In this document: in pieces, positions 1 through 10,937 of the stretch
Position numbering within the stretch: position 1 is the stretch's first letter
How the letters are laid out: each line of letters opens with the position of its first letter
Origin: JASHSH01 sp036490215
Lineage (GTDB): Bacteria > Pseudomonadota > Alphaproteobacteria > Rhodospirillales > Magnetospirillaceae
Assembly: GCA_036490215.1 (NCBI GenBank)
Contig: DASXEH010000036.1
Span: forward strand, 62,001 to 126,000
Direction: 5' to 3'
Length of the DNA: 64,000 bases
Made by a program: the position numbers and the translations under genes
The notes under the pieces: model-generated
Databases searched by the model: none
What the model was told of the DNA's origin: nothing
The model's input: the letters and a program-made list of their open reading frames with translations, nothing else

Positions 1-2439
1 ATCGACTGGCAATCGCCCAATCGGCATTTGCGAGGCAAAGTCGATATTCCGATCCTCGGCAAAGCTTATGGCCGCGCGCTCGAAGACGGTGATTTGAAAC
101 TACGATTCGAACCGGCTCAGGGTCGTTTCGCCCTTTGGTATCATGATCATCGCTTTCCGATCGACCCACGCAGCTATCCTCAAATCATCGGCCGTGCCGT
201 TGATATCACCCGCGACGGGCAAATCAACCATACAGCGAATTTCAAGTCGCTCAGCGACATCGAACGCGGTTTCGCGCTTTCGGACACGCTGACGCCGAAA
301 GAAGCACAGACTCTCGAAACCGCGCTGGCTAACCTCGCCGCCGCGGATTCCCTCATTGCCGACTGTCTGCAACGGGCGGCGGATAGCTTCGCCGGACAGC
401 CCGGCGATCGCGACAGCCACCGCGCATTGCACGAACTGCTGGAATGCCAGCACTACAATCTGTCCTATTGGCGCGCCGGGCCGGACGAGATCAACTACCG
501 TCACTTCTTCAATATCGCTGATCTGGCTGGCATCCGGATCGAAGACCGCGGCTTATTCGACGATGTGCACCGCCTGGTGGCGCGGCTCCTGCGCGAGGGC
601 AAACTTAGCGGCTTGCGCATCGACCATATCGACGGCCTGCACGATCCGGCAGAGTACTGCGCGCGCCTGCGCGATATGGCTTCGGAGACACCGCATGGCT
701 CAGCCTATCTGGTCGTGGAAAAGATATTGGCAAACGGCGAAACGCTGCCGATGGATTGGCCCGTGGCGGGTACAACGGGTTACGATTTCGTAGCCAAGGT
801 CAATGCGCTGCTTGTCGACCCTAATGGCAAAGCGCCGCTGACCGATTTCTACCAACGCTTTACCGATCGCCGGGAAAGCTACGCCGATGCAGTGCGACGG
901 GCGCGGCAGTTCGCAGTCACCACGCTGTTCAGTGGCGAACTCGATTCATTGGCGCGCTCATTACATTCGATCGCGGAGCGGGATTGGATGACGCGCGACT
1001 TTACCTTGCCGCGGTTGCGCGATGCCCTGCACGCCGTTCTTGGCCGTTTCCCTGTCTACCGCTCCTATGTCACGGCGCAGACGGCATCGGAGAGCGACCG
1101 CGCAGTGATTGCCGACGCAATTGCCGGCGCTATGCAAGATCGGCCCGATCTCACAGAAGACGGAATCTTTGATTTCATCAGCACAGTGCTGACCGGAGAC
1201 TATTTGCGTACTGCTGAGCGCGATAGTGAGGTCGCGCGTTTCGCCATGCGCTTCCAGCAAATCTCGGGGCCGATCTCAGCCAAAGGCATCGAGGATACGA
1301 CCTTCTATCGCTATAACCGGCTGATTGCGCTCAATGAGGTCGGCGGCGACCCCGATGTCTTCGGTCTCGATGCCGATGCTTTTCACCGCTTCAACCAAGA
1401 TCATGCCGCGTACTGGCCCCATGCGATGCTGGCCACTTCGACCCACGACACCAAACGTGGCGAGGACGCGCGGGCGCGATTGGCGGCACTATCGACGATC
1501 CCCACGGAATGGTGCGATCGGGTGACACGTTGGTCCGCCCAGAATCGGCCTTTCGTCAGCATCTTGCCGAAAGGCATAGCCCCGAGCGCCAATGACGAAT
1601 ATCTCCTCTATCAGACTCTGGTCGGCGCCTGGCCCATAGAATTGTTCGCCGACGTTCCTGCCGATGCTGATCTCGCCGCCTTCCGCGGCCGGCTGAAAAC
1701 CTTCATGCGCAAGGCACTGCGCGAGGCCGGCGAGCACTCGTCTTGGGCCTATCCCAACGCCGCCTATGAGGAAGCCATCGAGCGTTTCATCGACCATCTT
1801 GTGAGTGACGAAAATGCCGGCTTCTCGGAGATGGCCGATTTCGCGGCCCGTGTGGCAGAACTTGGGGTCGCCAACAGCCTGGTGCAGCTGGTGCTGAAAT
1901 GCACCTGCCCCGGCGTTCCAGATATCTACCAGGGCACCGAGCTTTGGGATCTGTCGCTGGTCGACCCCGACAATCGGCGGCCGGTCGATTTCGATACCCG
2001 TAGCGCGTTGCTCCCCGAGCTACGCGCTATCGAGTCGCTGCAGGGTGAAGCGCGCGTCGGTGCCGTTGCTGATCTGCTCGACACATGGCGCGACGGCCGG
2101 ATCAAATTCTATGTCCTGCGCCAGCTTCTCAAACTCCGGCAGATGTATCCTGACCTCTTCATCCACGGGACTTATGAACCGCTCACCGTCACAGGAGCCG
2201 AAGCTAGCCGCGCCATCGCCTTCCGCCGGGTTTATGGCGATGAAGCGATTACCGTCGTTGTGGGATTGCGCCTGACAGACGGGATGGCATGGGATGAGAC
2301 GCGGATTTGCGTCGTCGCTGACCGCAAATTGGAAGACATCTTCACAGGACAGATACTCTCGCCCGAATCGGACAATGCCGCGATTGCTGATATTCTCTAC
2401 CATCTGCCCGTTGCCGTGCTTCTCGATACAGGCAATTGA
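1..2439 (+). CDS. treY: malto-oligosyltrehalose synthase, 5' end outside window
   Basis: The frame is open from base 1, so this is the last 812 residues of a longer protein. TreY is a glycoside hydrolase family 13 enzyme that isomerises the reducing-end alpha-1,4 bond of maltodextrins to alpha,alpha-1,1, giving maltooligosyl trehalose in the TreY/TreZ route. Visible family marks are the nucleophile region GLRIDHIDGLHDP, the acid region VEKILANGETLP, and the late TSTHDTKRGEDARAR block, followed by CPGVPDIYQGTEL. The length fits a TreY that lacks only its N-terminal part. It ends with TGA about 29 bases before the BrkB-like gene on the same strand. TreZ is not in the window and would be expected to the left. 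Confidence 0.95.
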   Translation: MDWQSPNRHLRGKVDIPILGKAYGRALEDGDLKLRFEPAQGRFALWYHDHRFPIDPRSYPQIIGRAVDITRDGQINHTANFKSLSDIERGFALSDTLTPKEAQTLETALANLAAADSLIADCLQRAADSFAGQPGDRDSHRALHELLECQHYNLSYWRAGPDEINYRHFFNIADLAGIRIEDRGLFDDVHRLVARLLREGKLSGLRIDHIDGLHDPAEYCARLRDMASETPHGSAYLVVEKILANGETLPMDWPVAGTTGYDFVAKVNALLVDPNGKAPLTDFYQRFTDRRESYADAVRRARQFAVTTLFSGELDSLARSLHSIAERDWMTRDFTLPRLRDALHAVLGRFPVYRSYVTAQTASESDRAVIADAIAGAMQDRPDLTEDGIFDFISTVLTGDYLRTAERDSEVARFAMRFQQISGPISAKGIEDTTFYRYNRLIALNEVGGDPDVFGLDADAFHRFNQDHAAYWPHAMLATSTHDTKRGEDARARLAALSTIPTEWCDRVTRWSAQNRPFVSILPKGIAPSANDEYLLYQTLVGAWPIELFADVPADADLAAFRGRLKTFMRKALREAGEHSSWAYPNAAYEEAIERFIDHLVSDENAGFSEMADFAARVAELGVANSLVQLVLKCTCPGVPDIYQGTELWDLSLVDPDNRRPVDFDTRSALLPELRAIESLQGEARVGAVADLLDTWRDGRIKFYVLRQLLKLRQMYPDLFIHGTYEPLTVTGAEASRAIAFRRVYGDEAITVVVGLRLTDGMAWDETRICVVADRKLEDIFTGQILSPESDNAAIADILYHLPVAVLLDTGN

Positions 2440-2467
2440 TCGCAGCGTTCACCTGGCACCCTGGCCA

Positions 2468-3331
2468 ATGAACCAGCAGCCACCCATCATTTTCGAGGCA
2501 CCGAAGGCGGGCTGGCGGCACGTCCTGGTCTGCACCTGGAAACAGATGCGGCGAGACAATCTTTCGGGCCTCGCCGCCGGCGCAGCCTATTACGCCCTGC
2601 TCTCCCTTTTTCCGTTTCTCGGTGCGCTTGTATCGATCTACGGCCTTATCGCCGATCCTATTTCCATCCAACAGGATGTCGATCGCCTCTATGGTATCCT
2701 GCCGGACGAAGCCATCAGCCTGGTTTCGTCATGGCTTCACACACTCACCCAGAACCCGCCGCGAAAATTCGGGATCGGACTGATCGTCAGCGTCCTTGCC
2801 GCAGCCTGGAGCCTGTGGTCGGCGACGTCGACAGTGATGGCCGCCATCAACATCTGCTATCGGCAGGAAGACCATCGCGGTTTCATCCGTTTCGGACTGC
2901 ATGCGCTCGGGCTGAGCATGGGATTGGCGGTCTTCGGCGCCATCGGGCTGGCGCTCGTGACGATTCCACCATTGCTGCCTGGATATTTTCCCGAGATCAA
3001 GCAATGGTCGAATCTCGTCTCCCTGGCGCGCTGGCCGGCTCTTGCGGTGTTTGCGTTCGCCGCCCTGGCGATTCTCTACCGCTACGCTCCCGCACAGAGT
3101 CCCAAGACCTGGAATTGGATCAGTTGGGGCGCTACCGCCGCGACGGGGCTTTGGTTGATTGGATCGGTCGCGTTCTCGAGCTATGTCGCGCTGATCGGCA
3201 GTTACGACCGCACCTATGGCTCGGTTGGCGCAATCATCGTGCTGCTGGCTTGGCTCTATCTCAGCGCCTACGCCGTCTTGATCGGCGCCGAACTCAACGC
3301 GGAACTCGAACGCCTGGCAGAGGCCGCGTAG
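2468..3331 (+). CDS. YihY/virulence factor BrkB family inner-membrane protein
   Basis: A 287-residue protein with about six hydrophobic segments. The N-terminal part has the GAAYYALLSLFPFLGALVS block typical of the BrkB/YihY (formerly 'ribonuclease BN') family, and the C-terminal part has YGSVGAIIVLLAWLYLSAYAVLIGAELNAE, also characteristic (quoted here only as a landmark near residues 250-280). The function of the family is not established; a transport role is usually assumed. ATG 2468 was preferred to the longer in-frame start at 2294, because the longer version would run inside treY and add a non-hydrophobic tail unlike the family. It follows treY closely and may be co-transcribed. Confidence 0.88.
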   Translation: MNQQPPIIFEAPKAGWRHVLVCTWKQMRRDNLSGLAAGAAYYALLSLFPFLGALVSIYGLIADPISIQQDVDRLYGILPDEAISLVSSWLHTLTQNPPRKFGIGLIVSVLAAAWSLWSATSTVMAAINICYRQEDHRGFIRFGLHALGLSMGLAVFGAIGLALVTIPPLLPGYFPEIKQWSNLVSLARWPALAVFAFAALAILYRYAPAQSPKTWNWISWGATAATGLWLIGSVAFSSYVALIGSYDRTYGSVGAIIVLLAWLYLSAYAVLIGAELNAELERLAEAA

Positions 3332-3574
3332 CTCCTCTGTTCAGCCAACCAGGGGCTGGGTGATGTCACTAAACCGATCCCCGTGCCGGATACCGAGCGC
3401 CGGACGCTATTCGATACGTATCTAACGACCCGTCTACCACCAGGGTATTAGAGATTGATCAGCAACGATTTCCGGGGTCGGGCCTGTGTTTGCCATTGCG
3501 CTCCGCACCGGCTGGACTCGGAAATTGCCTTGGGCGATGATTTGCGGAGCACCGTTCTTCGAGTGCAGTGATTC

Positions 3575-6500
3575 GTGGATCAACAGGCGATTCGCGGATT
3601 TCCGGTGGAGGGGGCCTGCTTGCGTAAGATCGCGGGATATATCCTGGGCCAGGCGCTTCAGGACGAAGGCGATTTCGTGCTGTGGCGCGCGCGCGACCAC
3701 GAGGGGAAGTCGGTGCTGATCCGGGCGCTGCGCTCGGAACGCCCGAGCGATGAACATACGCGCCAACTCGACCACGAATTCAACCTCCAGCATGACCTTG
3801 ACGCCGACTGGGCCGTATATCCGCTCAAATTGGACCGCGCCGAGGGCCGGACATTGCTGGTTCTGGCCGATCCCGGCGGCCTACCCTTGCTGCATCAGCT
3901 CGGTCAGCCGATGGCCATCGATCGTTTTCTCCGCCTCGCCATTGCCACCGCCACCGCGCTGGGGCGCTTTCATGATCGTGGGCTGATCCATCGCGACCTC
4001 AAACCAGCCAATATCATCGTCGGCGAGGAATTGGATGCCGTCCGACTGACCGGTTTCGGCATAGCCTCGCCCGCCCCGCGCGAACACGACGCCGCCGGCT
4101 CACGCGAGACGATGACCGGCACATACGCTTATATGGCGCCGGAACAGACCGGGCGGATGAATCGCTCGGTGGATTTGCGCAGCGATCTCTATTCGCTCGG
4201 AATCACATATTACGAAATGCTGACAGGCGCGTTGCCATTCACCGCCACTGATCCGATGGAGTGGGTTCACTGTCATGTGGCGCGCGTCCCGCCACCGCCC
4301 GACGAGCGGACCACGACCGTGCCGGCTCAGCTCTCGGGAATTGTCATGAAGCTTCTGGCCAAGACGGCCGAGCAACGATATCAGACCGCCGCTGGCGTGG
4401 CGGCCGACCTGCAGCGGTGCCTGGACGACTGGTCGGCGTCGGGCGATATCGCCACCTTTGCACTGGGAACGCGCGACTCGCCGGGTCGTTTGATGATCCC
4501 GGAGAAACTGTACGGACGCGAGGACGAATACAGCGATCTCATCGCCGCTTTCGATCGCGTCGCCACCGGCGGAAAGCCTGAACTGATCCTGATCTCGGGC
4601 TATTCGGGCATTGGAAAATCGTCGCTCGTTGGCGAATTGGAAGCTGCCATCGATCAGGACCGCGCCCAGTTTTTGTCCGGCAAGTTCGACCAATTCCGGC
4701 GCGATATTCCGTACGTCACGCTTGCCCAAGCCCTTCAGACGATTATCCGCCGCATTCTCGGCCAAAGCGAAGCCGAGGTCGCGCTTTGGCGCGCCGACAT
4801 CGCGGATCGGCTGGGGCCAAATGCGCAGCTCATCGTCGATCTGATCCCCGAGCTCGAATTCATCATCGGCAAGCAGCCCGCCGCTGCCGACCTGGCGCCC
4901 AACGAGGCCCGCAACCGCTTCCACACCACCTTTCGCCGCTTCCTCGGCGCGTTCGCGCAGCCCGAACGGCCCTTGGTCCTCTTTCTCGACGATCTCTAAT
5001 GGTCGGATGCGGCCAGTCTTAAGCTGCTCGAGCACCTGCTGGGCCATGAGTCGATGCATAGCCTGTTGGTGATCGGTGCCTATCGCAGCAATGAAGTCAC
5101 CGAGACGCATCCGCTGCGGGCCAGCGCGGGGGCAATCCGCGACAATGGCGGCATCGTGCGGGACATGTCGTTGCAGCCCTTGTCGCCCGCGCAACTCGTC
5201 AAGTTCGTCGCCGATGCGGTGCTATCTTCGCCGCGTGAAGTCGAACCGCTGGCCCGTCTGGTCCACGCCAAGACCGGTGGCAACCCGTTCTTCGCCATTC
5301 AGTTCCTGATGACGCTGGAGGAGGAGCGGCTGCTGACCTACGACAAGTCGGCGGCGGCCTGGCGATGGGATTTGCCGCAGATTCGTGACAAATCCATCAC
5401 CGACAACGTCGTCGACCTGATGGTCGTCAAGCTATTGCGTCTGCCCGAGGCCACGCGCGACGCCCTGCAGCGGCTGTCGTGCCTTGGTATTGGCACGCGC
5501 CTACCCATTTTGGCGGTGGTGCTGGATACGTCCGAGGAAGCGGTCGTGGCGTACCTTGAGCGCGCCGTGCGAGCTGGCTTTCTGGTGATCCGTGGCGACG
5601 CCGTGAAATTCGTCCACGATCGCATTCTCGAAGCCGCCTATTCGCTCGTTGCCGAGGCCGATCGGGCGCTCGTGCATATCGAGATTGCGCGCCGCCTGAT
5701 AGCACGGCTGAGTGAAGCAGAAGTCGAAGACCTGATCTTCGAGATCGTCAATCAGTTCAACCGCGCCGGCGCGCTGGTCGTGGATTCCGCCGAGGCAGAA
5801 CGGGTTTGTCGGTTCAACGTTCTCGCCGGCCGGCGGGCCAAGTCCGCCGCGGCCTACGGTTCGGCAGAATCCTATTTCCGCCGCGCCGTGTCTCTGCTGA
5901 ACCCGGACGCCTGGGATGCGCGGTACGAGGATATCTTCGCGCTCCACCTCGACCTCTCGGAATGCGCGTTCATCAACGAGAAGTATGAAGAAGCAGAACA
6001 GCTGTTCAATCTGCTGATCACGCACGCGGCCTCGATATTCGATACCGCCCGTGTCCATCGCAGCCGCATCAAACTGCACCAAGTGACCGGCCGCAATGAC
6101 CTCGCGGCTACGGTTGGACTCGAAGCCCTGCGACTGTTCGGCTTCTCCGTGCCCGACAGCGACGATGACGTCCGCGCCCAAGTTATCGCCGAGCATAAGG
6201 CCGTCGCCAGCCGGCTCGGCGGCCGGCAAATTCGCGATTTGATCGACGCGCCACTCTGCGCCGACCCGATGGCGGAGCAGACGATGGCGCTACTCGCCGA
6301 TGCGCTCACGCCAATGTATTTCATGCGCCCTGCGGTCTATGGCTTGCTGATCCTGCGCCTGGTCAATCTGTCGCTCGAGCACGGCAGCACAGCCGATTCG
6401 GCCACCGGCTATAGCGCCTATGGCGTGCTGCTGGTCGGGCTTCTGGTCGAAGACCTGCCCTCCTCGTTCGAGTTTTCAAACGTGGCGCTGCGGCTGAACG

Positions 6501-9500
6501 AAAAATTCGGCAACAAGAAGTTGCAGAGCCCGCTTCTATTCAGGCACGGCGTCTTCATCAATCACTGGCGCCGGTCGATCGCATCCAGTATGCCCTATCT
6601 CGATCAGGCCTTTCAGGCATCGCTCGACACCGGCGACCTGGTGTTTGCCGCTTATACGGCATCAACCCACGTCCCCTGCTCCTTCGAGATCGGCGACCGC
6701 CTCGAGACCGTCCGTCAGACCGTGCAGAAGTATCAGGCGTTCGCCCAGCAAACCAAAAGCTATCCGGTGATCCATGGGATCGCCGCAGACCTGGCCTTCA
6801 TCGCCGCAATGGACGGCAGCGCGGATGGCATTCCCGACGAGTATCTTGCGGCATTCGAAAAGGGCCGATTGGCGACCGGGGTGGTCCGTCACTTCATTCA
6901 AAACCAGATCGCTCACTACACCCATCAGAATTTCGAAAAAGCCTGGGCCCATGCTCAAGAAGCGATCCCGCGGATGCGCGCGATCACGGGCATGCCGACC
7001 CAAGTCTCGCATCATTTCTATTTGGCTCTGACCGCTGCAGCACTTCTGCCGTCGGCTGACGCGGAACGCACGGCAAAGTTCACCGAATTGCTGGCCGCGC
7101 AACGCAAAAGATTTTTATCCTAGTCGCAGAACAGTCCCGAAAACTTTCTCAGTCGCTATCTGTTGATCGAAGCCGAGACGGCAAGGATTGAGCAGCGCTA
7201 TACCGACGCGATGGACCACTATGAGCGCGCCATCGAGGCTGCGCGCGATGGCGGCATGGTATTGGTCGAGGCGATCGCCCACGAATTGGCCGGGCGATTC
7301 TATCTCACGCAACACGGCCGCACCGCCGGCAATGCCCATCTTAGCAACGCCCGCGACCGCTACCTCCAGTGGGGCGCCAAACGAAAGGCGCACATGCTGG
7401 AGACGGAGTTTCCGGCTCTGGCCGAGGCGAGCGCAGCGAAATCTGGGGCGATTTCGTTGCTCGGCGGGTTGGGCGACAGCATCGAGCTGATGACCGTGGT
7501 CAAGGCCTCGTTGGCCGTGTCGGGCGAGATTGTGCTCAGCAAGCTGATTGAATCGCTTCTGACCTTCGTGCTCGAATATGCGGGCGCACAACGTGGGCTG
7601 CTCATTCTATCGGAGGGCGAAGACCATCGCATCGCCGCGGAGGCCGCCGCGAGCGGGAGCGGTGTGGCTGTCGCCTTGCGTCAATCGGCGCCTGACCCGA
7701 ATGAATTGCCGCTATCGGTGTTGCACTACACGGCGCGAACCCGCGAACGCGTGCTGATCAACGATGTCGCCCTGCTCAACCCGTTCTCGGCCGATGCCTA
7801 TGTCCGGCGGGCGCGGCCGAAATCGGTATTGTGCTTGCCAATCGTCAAGCAGGCTAAGCTGGTCGCCATTCTCTATCTCGAAAATAGTCTCGCAGCCGGA
7901 GCCTTTACACCGGACCGCGTCGCGGTGCTTGATCTGCTTGCGTCGCAAGCGGCCATCTCGCTTGAGAATGCGACCCTTTATAACGAAATGGAGAACCGGG
8001 TCGAACGACGGACGCGGGAAATCGCTTTGAAGAATGACGAACTCGAAAAGGCCTCTGTGCGGGCCGACAACGCCAACCAGGCGAAAAGCGTGTTCCTGGC
8101 CAATATGAGCCATGAGATCCGGACGCCGATCAACGCGATCACCGGTTTCACCACGCTCGCGCTGCGAACCGAACTCGACTCGAAACAGGTGGATTACCTG
8201 CGCAAGATCGAGACCGCCGCCACTGGCCTGCTGCGGGTCATCAACGATCTGCTCGATTATTCGAAGATTGAGGCCGGCCATCTGGATATGGAGGAAATAC
8301 CGTTCCGCCTTTCCGGTGTCGTCGAGTCATTGATCGGCTATGTCGACATGCTGGCCGCGCATAAAGGCCTCAAGCTGCTCGTCAATATCGAACCCGGCGT
8401 GCCGGAGTACCTGATCGGCGATGGGTTGCGGTTGGGCCAAGTGCTGCTCAATTTGTCGAGCAACGCGATCAAATTCACCGAGCACGGTGAAGTCGAACTG
8501 CGCGTCGCCGTCGAGGAACGCATGGGTGAGCGACTGCGTCTGCGCTTCGCGGTGCGCGACACCGGTATCGGTCTGACGCCGCAGCAAGCGGCCAAACTGT
8601 TTCAGCCATTTGTCCAGGCCGATACATCGACCACGCGCCGCTTCGGAGGCACCGGCCTGGGCTTGGTCATCTGTCAGCGGCTGGTCGAGATGATGCGCGG
8701 CCGAATCTGGCTGGAGAGTCAGCCAGGAGTCGGAACGACGTTCTCGTTTTTCGCGGAAGTCGGGGTTGGATCAGTCGAAACCGCGGAAACAGCCCCGCCT
8801 CGCCCGCAGAGACGCAAAACCCCACACCGCAACGAGTTGCGCGGGGTGCGGCTGCTGTTGATCGAGGACAATCCCATCAACCAGCAACTGGCCCGCGAGT
8901 TGCTGCAGCAAGAAGGTGCCGAGGTGGATGTCGCCGATCATGGGCTCCACGGACTGGAGCTTTTGCAAGGACATGCCACAGGCTATTTCGATGCGGCTTT
9001 GATCGATCTGCAAATGCCCGGCATCGACGGTTACGAAACCGTGCGCCGCATCCGCCATATCCTCCAGGGTGAGACCCTGCCGGTGATCGCGATGACCGCG
9101 CACGCCATGCGTGAAGAGCGCGAACGGACCCTGGCGGCAGGCATGCAAGATCATATCGCCAAGCCGATCGATGTGGATCTGCTGATCGGGTCGCTCAGGC
9201 ATTGGATTGGCATAGATGGGCTGAACGAAGCCGCGCTGCGCCATGATCAGAGCGGCGCCACAGCTGAAGCCGATGACACGATCGAGGCGGACATCGAAGG
9301 CGAATCTCCCCTGCCCGACAGTCTGCCGGGTATCGATCTCGTAGACGGATTGCGGCGCTGCGGTGGCGACAGCCATCTGTATGCTGAGCTGCTGGACGAT
9401 TTCCGCGAGATCTATACCGCCGCGGCCATCGCTATCGAAGGGCTATGCACCAACGGCAAAATCGCCGACGCCTATCAGATGGCGCATACGGTGAAGGGGG

Positions 9501-9580
9501 CTGCCGCGAATTTAGGTATGCACGAACTAGCCGCCGCCGCTGGCGCGCTGGAACAAATATTCGAGCCGGAGGGGCGCTGA
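3575..9580 (+). pseudogene. Ser/Thr kinase - AAA ATPase - GAF - hybrid histidine kinase, interrupted by two in-frame stops
   Basis: One reading frame of 2001 codons plus the terminal stop, broken at 4997-4999 (TAA) and 7121-7123 (TAG) with no frameshift. Domains in order: a protein-kinase domain with HRDLKPANI (His139-Asp141) and TGFG in place of DFG; an ATPase with P-loop GYSGIGKSS (Lys348) and Walker B LVLFLDDL; a long helical region; GAF; HisKA with His1513 in HEIRTP; HATPase with DTGIGL and GGTGLGL; a receiver with Asp1811; and an Hpt with His1971. The first stop follows FLDD-L and precedes WSD, where homologues have Gln (DDLQW). The second precedes SQNSPENF, where homologues have Trp. 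Both fit single C:G to T:A changes (CAA to TAA, TGG to TAG). Three shorter proteins may be made (3575-4999, 5054-7123, 7163-9580), but the intact protein is not encoded. The 243 bases upstream hold nothing I recognise. GTG 3575 begins just before the kinase domain. Confidence 0.85.
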
Positions 9581-9996
9581 TGGCGTCGGTAATCAGAGAT
9601 ATCGTGATCGCCGTGAGCGCCGATCGTGTATGGGGCGCCATTCGAGACCTCGAGGGTCTCCATCGGCTGGTGCCGGGTCTTGTGGCCACCACCACGATCG
9701 AGCCCGCATCGGAAGCCACGGGCCCCGCCATACGCGTTGTTACCTTCACAAGCGGCCTGATTCTGCGCGAACGGATTGTCGATGTCGACGACAAGGCGCG
9801 CCGCATCGCGGTGACCGCTACAGGCGGCCGGATCGCCCATCACAACTCGTGGATGCAGGTGCTCGCCGAGAGCGAGACCACGAGCCGCGTCACCTGGGGA
9901 TGCGATTTCCTACCCGACCTACTCACCGACACGGTGCGCGGCATCGCCGAGCGTGTATTGGCCGAGATGAAGGTCAATTTGGAGAGTGGCGGATAA
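9580..9996 (+). CDS. SRPBCC (START/Bet v1-like) family protein
   Basis: A 138-residue soluble protein that starts in an ATGA overlap with the stop of the hybrid kinase, so the two are probably translationally coupled. SRPBCC proteins are helix-grip folds with a deep hydrophobic pocket that binds lipid-like or aromatic ligands. Family features are the first strand (IRDIVIAVSADRVWGAIRD), a central VVTFTSGL-RERIVD stretch, ATGGR-HHN, and a long final helix. It is clearly paralogous to 38263-38670, which also lies next to a hybrid sensor kinase. The longer in-frame start at 9445 was rejected because it runs back through the Hpt domain. The gene ends exactly at the left junction of the tRNA-Glu element (stop 9994-9996), so it survived the insertion intact. 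Confidence 0.8.
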   Translation: MASVIRDIVIAVSADRVWGAIRDLEGLHRLVPGLVATTTIEPASEATGPAIRVVTFTSGLILRERIVDVDDKARRIAVTATGGRIAHHNSWMQVLAESETTSRVTWGCDFLPDLLTDTVRGIAERVLAEMKVNLESGG

Positions 9997-10014
9997 TTGG
10001 CGTCCCCAAGGGGA
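9995..10014. repeat. left attachment-site copy (tRNA-Glu 3'-end fragment)
   Basis: Twenty bases identical to 23213-23232. The next bases (ggggaacg) diverge from the tRNA (ttcgaacc), so only the acceptor/T-stem end was carried over. It overlaps the last two bases of the SRPBCC stop codon. Confidence 0.88.
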
Positions 10015-10065
10015 GGGGAACGCGAATGTCAGAAACCGCTGCGGCACAGGGTTTTCTTGCTCACG

Positions 10066-10100
10066 CGTTGTACAAAATCGCCGTTGTCCACGTTGTACAA
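10066..10100. promoter_or_regulatory. cluster of cgttgtacaa repeats inside the left end (candidate integrase arm sites)
   Basis: Two exact copies of cgttgtacaa at 10066-10075 and 10091-10100, with a degenerate cgttgtcca at 10082-10090 between them. The same core appears at the other end of the element (tgttgtaca 23142-23150, followed by inverted ggacaa 23155-23160) and at 13681-13689. Short repeats near both ends are what arm-type sites of a tyrosine integrase or its excisionase look like; this role is inferred. Confidence 0.45.
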
Positions 10101-10139
10101 CGTAGCAGAGAGCACCGCTGGAGCGAAGGCCGAATGTAC

Positions 10140-10886
10140 TTAAGCCGCTATGCCGGCTTCCGACTCGTCTATATTGGCGTAGGCGACAAAGGCCCCCCAA
10201 AGCTGGAAGCGAAACACCGTCGCGCGGCTTTGGCCGTCTGTCCCTCCCAAGAAGTTGACACGCACTCCAGGTCCACCATCGAAACCACTCCAACGGCCCA
10301 AGGTCTCTTTGAACGCTGCCACCGCCGCGTTTTCACTGATAAAGAATTTCTCAACAGAGGCCCCAGCCACCAACGGCGCGCCCCACGCCCTTCTGTGAAA
10401 TCCCTTCGCCCACATACAGACGAGTTCGTTCAACTCGTTGGCATTAATCCGCAGGGTTGTACGTGAACCTTTCGCATAGTTTGCAGCGAACGATGGGAGC
10501 GTGCCCTCTCTAATCTCGCTAGTGGTAGTACCCATGCGGCTGACAATCTGGTCTCTAAAGGCTCTGCGCGCTTGCTGTTCGCGCGGGTCATCTGTCGCGG
10601 CGGGATTGAAGGAGAGCTTTGCCCGCTCATAGATACCCGCTGCGGCCACAGACTTTGGATCAACGCAGAGCGCGAGTCCCACGAACGTCTGCTGTTCGAG
10701 ATAACTCTTGCGGTTGTTACATGCCTTGCACGAGAGCACCCAGGGCTTCTGAATGTTCGCCGCCGTTGAGTCGGGATACCAGCGCCGGGCAATCACATGA
10801 TCGCGAGTGACATCATCGCCGCAAATTGCGCTGCCGCAGTAGGTACAGAGCTCACGCTCTGGCTTGTTGCGCCACTTCTTTGCCAT
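10140..10886 (-). CDS. HNH-endonuclease-like zinc-finger protein
   Basis: A 248-residue protein. The first 60 residues carry the HNH/zinc-finger pattern: C14-x2-C17, then the RDHVIARRW block with D29-H30, then C53-x2-C56 followed by N57-N58 (CKACNNRK). This is the layout of HNH nucleases of the McrA-like type, where the histidine of the DH pair and a downstream Asn/His form the metal site. The remaining roughly 180 residues have no motif I recognise and may recognise the substrate. ATG 10886 opens directly before the zinc-binding part. It is the leftmost gene of the element, transcribed toward the left junction. Function could be phage-type DNA processing or restriction-like defence; the sequence alone does not decide. 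Confidence 0.75.
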   Translation of the reverse strand: MAKKWRNKPERELCTYCGSAICGDDVTRDHVIARRWYPDSTAANIQKPWVLSCKACNNRKSYLEQQTFVGLALCVDPKSVAAAGIYERAKLSFNPAATDDPREQQARRAFRDQIVSRMGTTTSEIREGTLPSFAANYAKGSRTTLRINANELNELVCMWAKGFHRRAWGAPLVAGASVEKFFISENAAVAAFKETLGRWSGFDGGPGVRVNFLGGTDGQSRATVFRFQLWGAFVAYANIDESEAGIAA

Positions 10887-10937
10887 TGCCCCACCGCACC
10901 GATCAAGCGCAGCGACATTCCGCTCCGCTGAGCAGTC

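Noticed and set aside
4997..7123. Stop-codon reassignment to explain the in-frame TAA and TAG
   Set aside because: Other intact genes in the window end with TAA, TAG and TGA at the expected places (for example TAG at 3329-3331), so the standard code applies.
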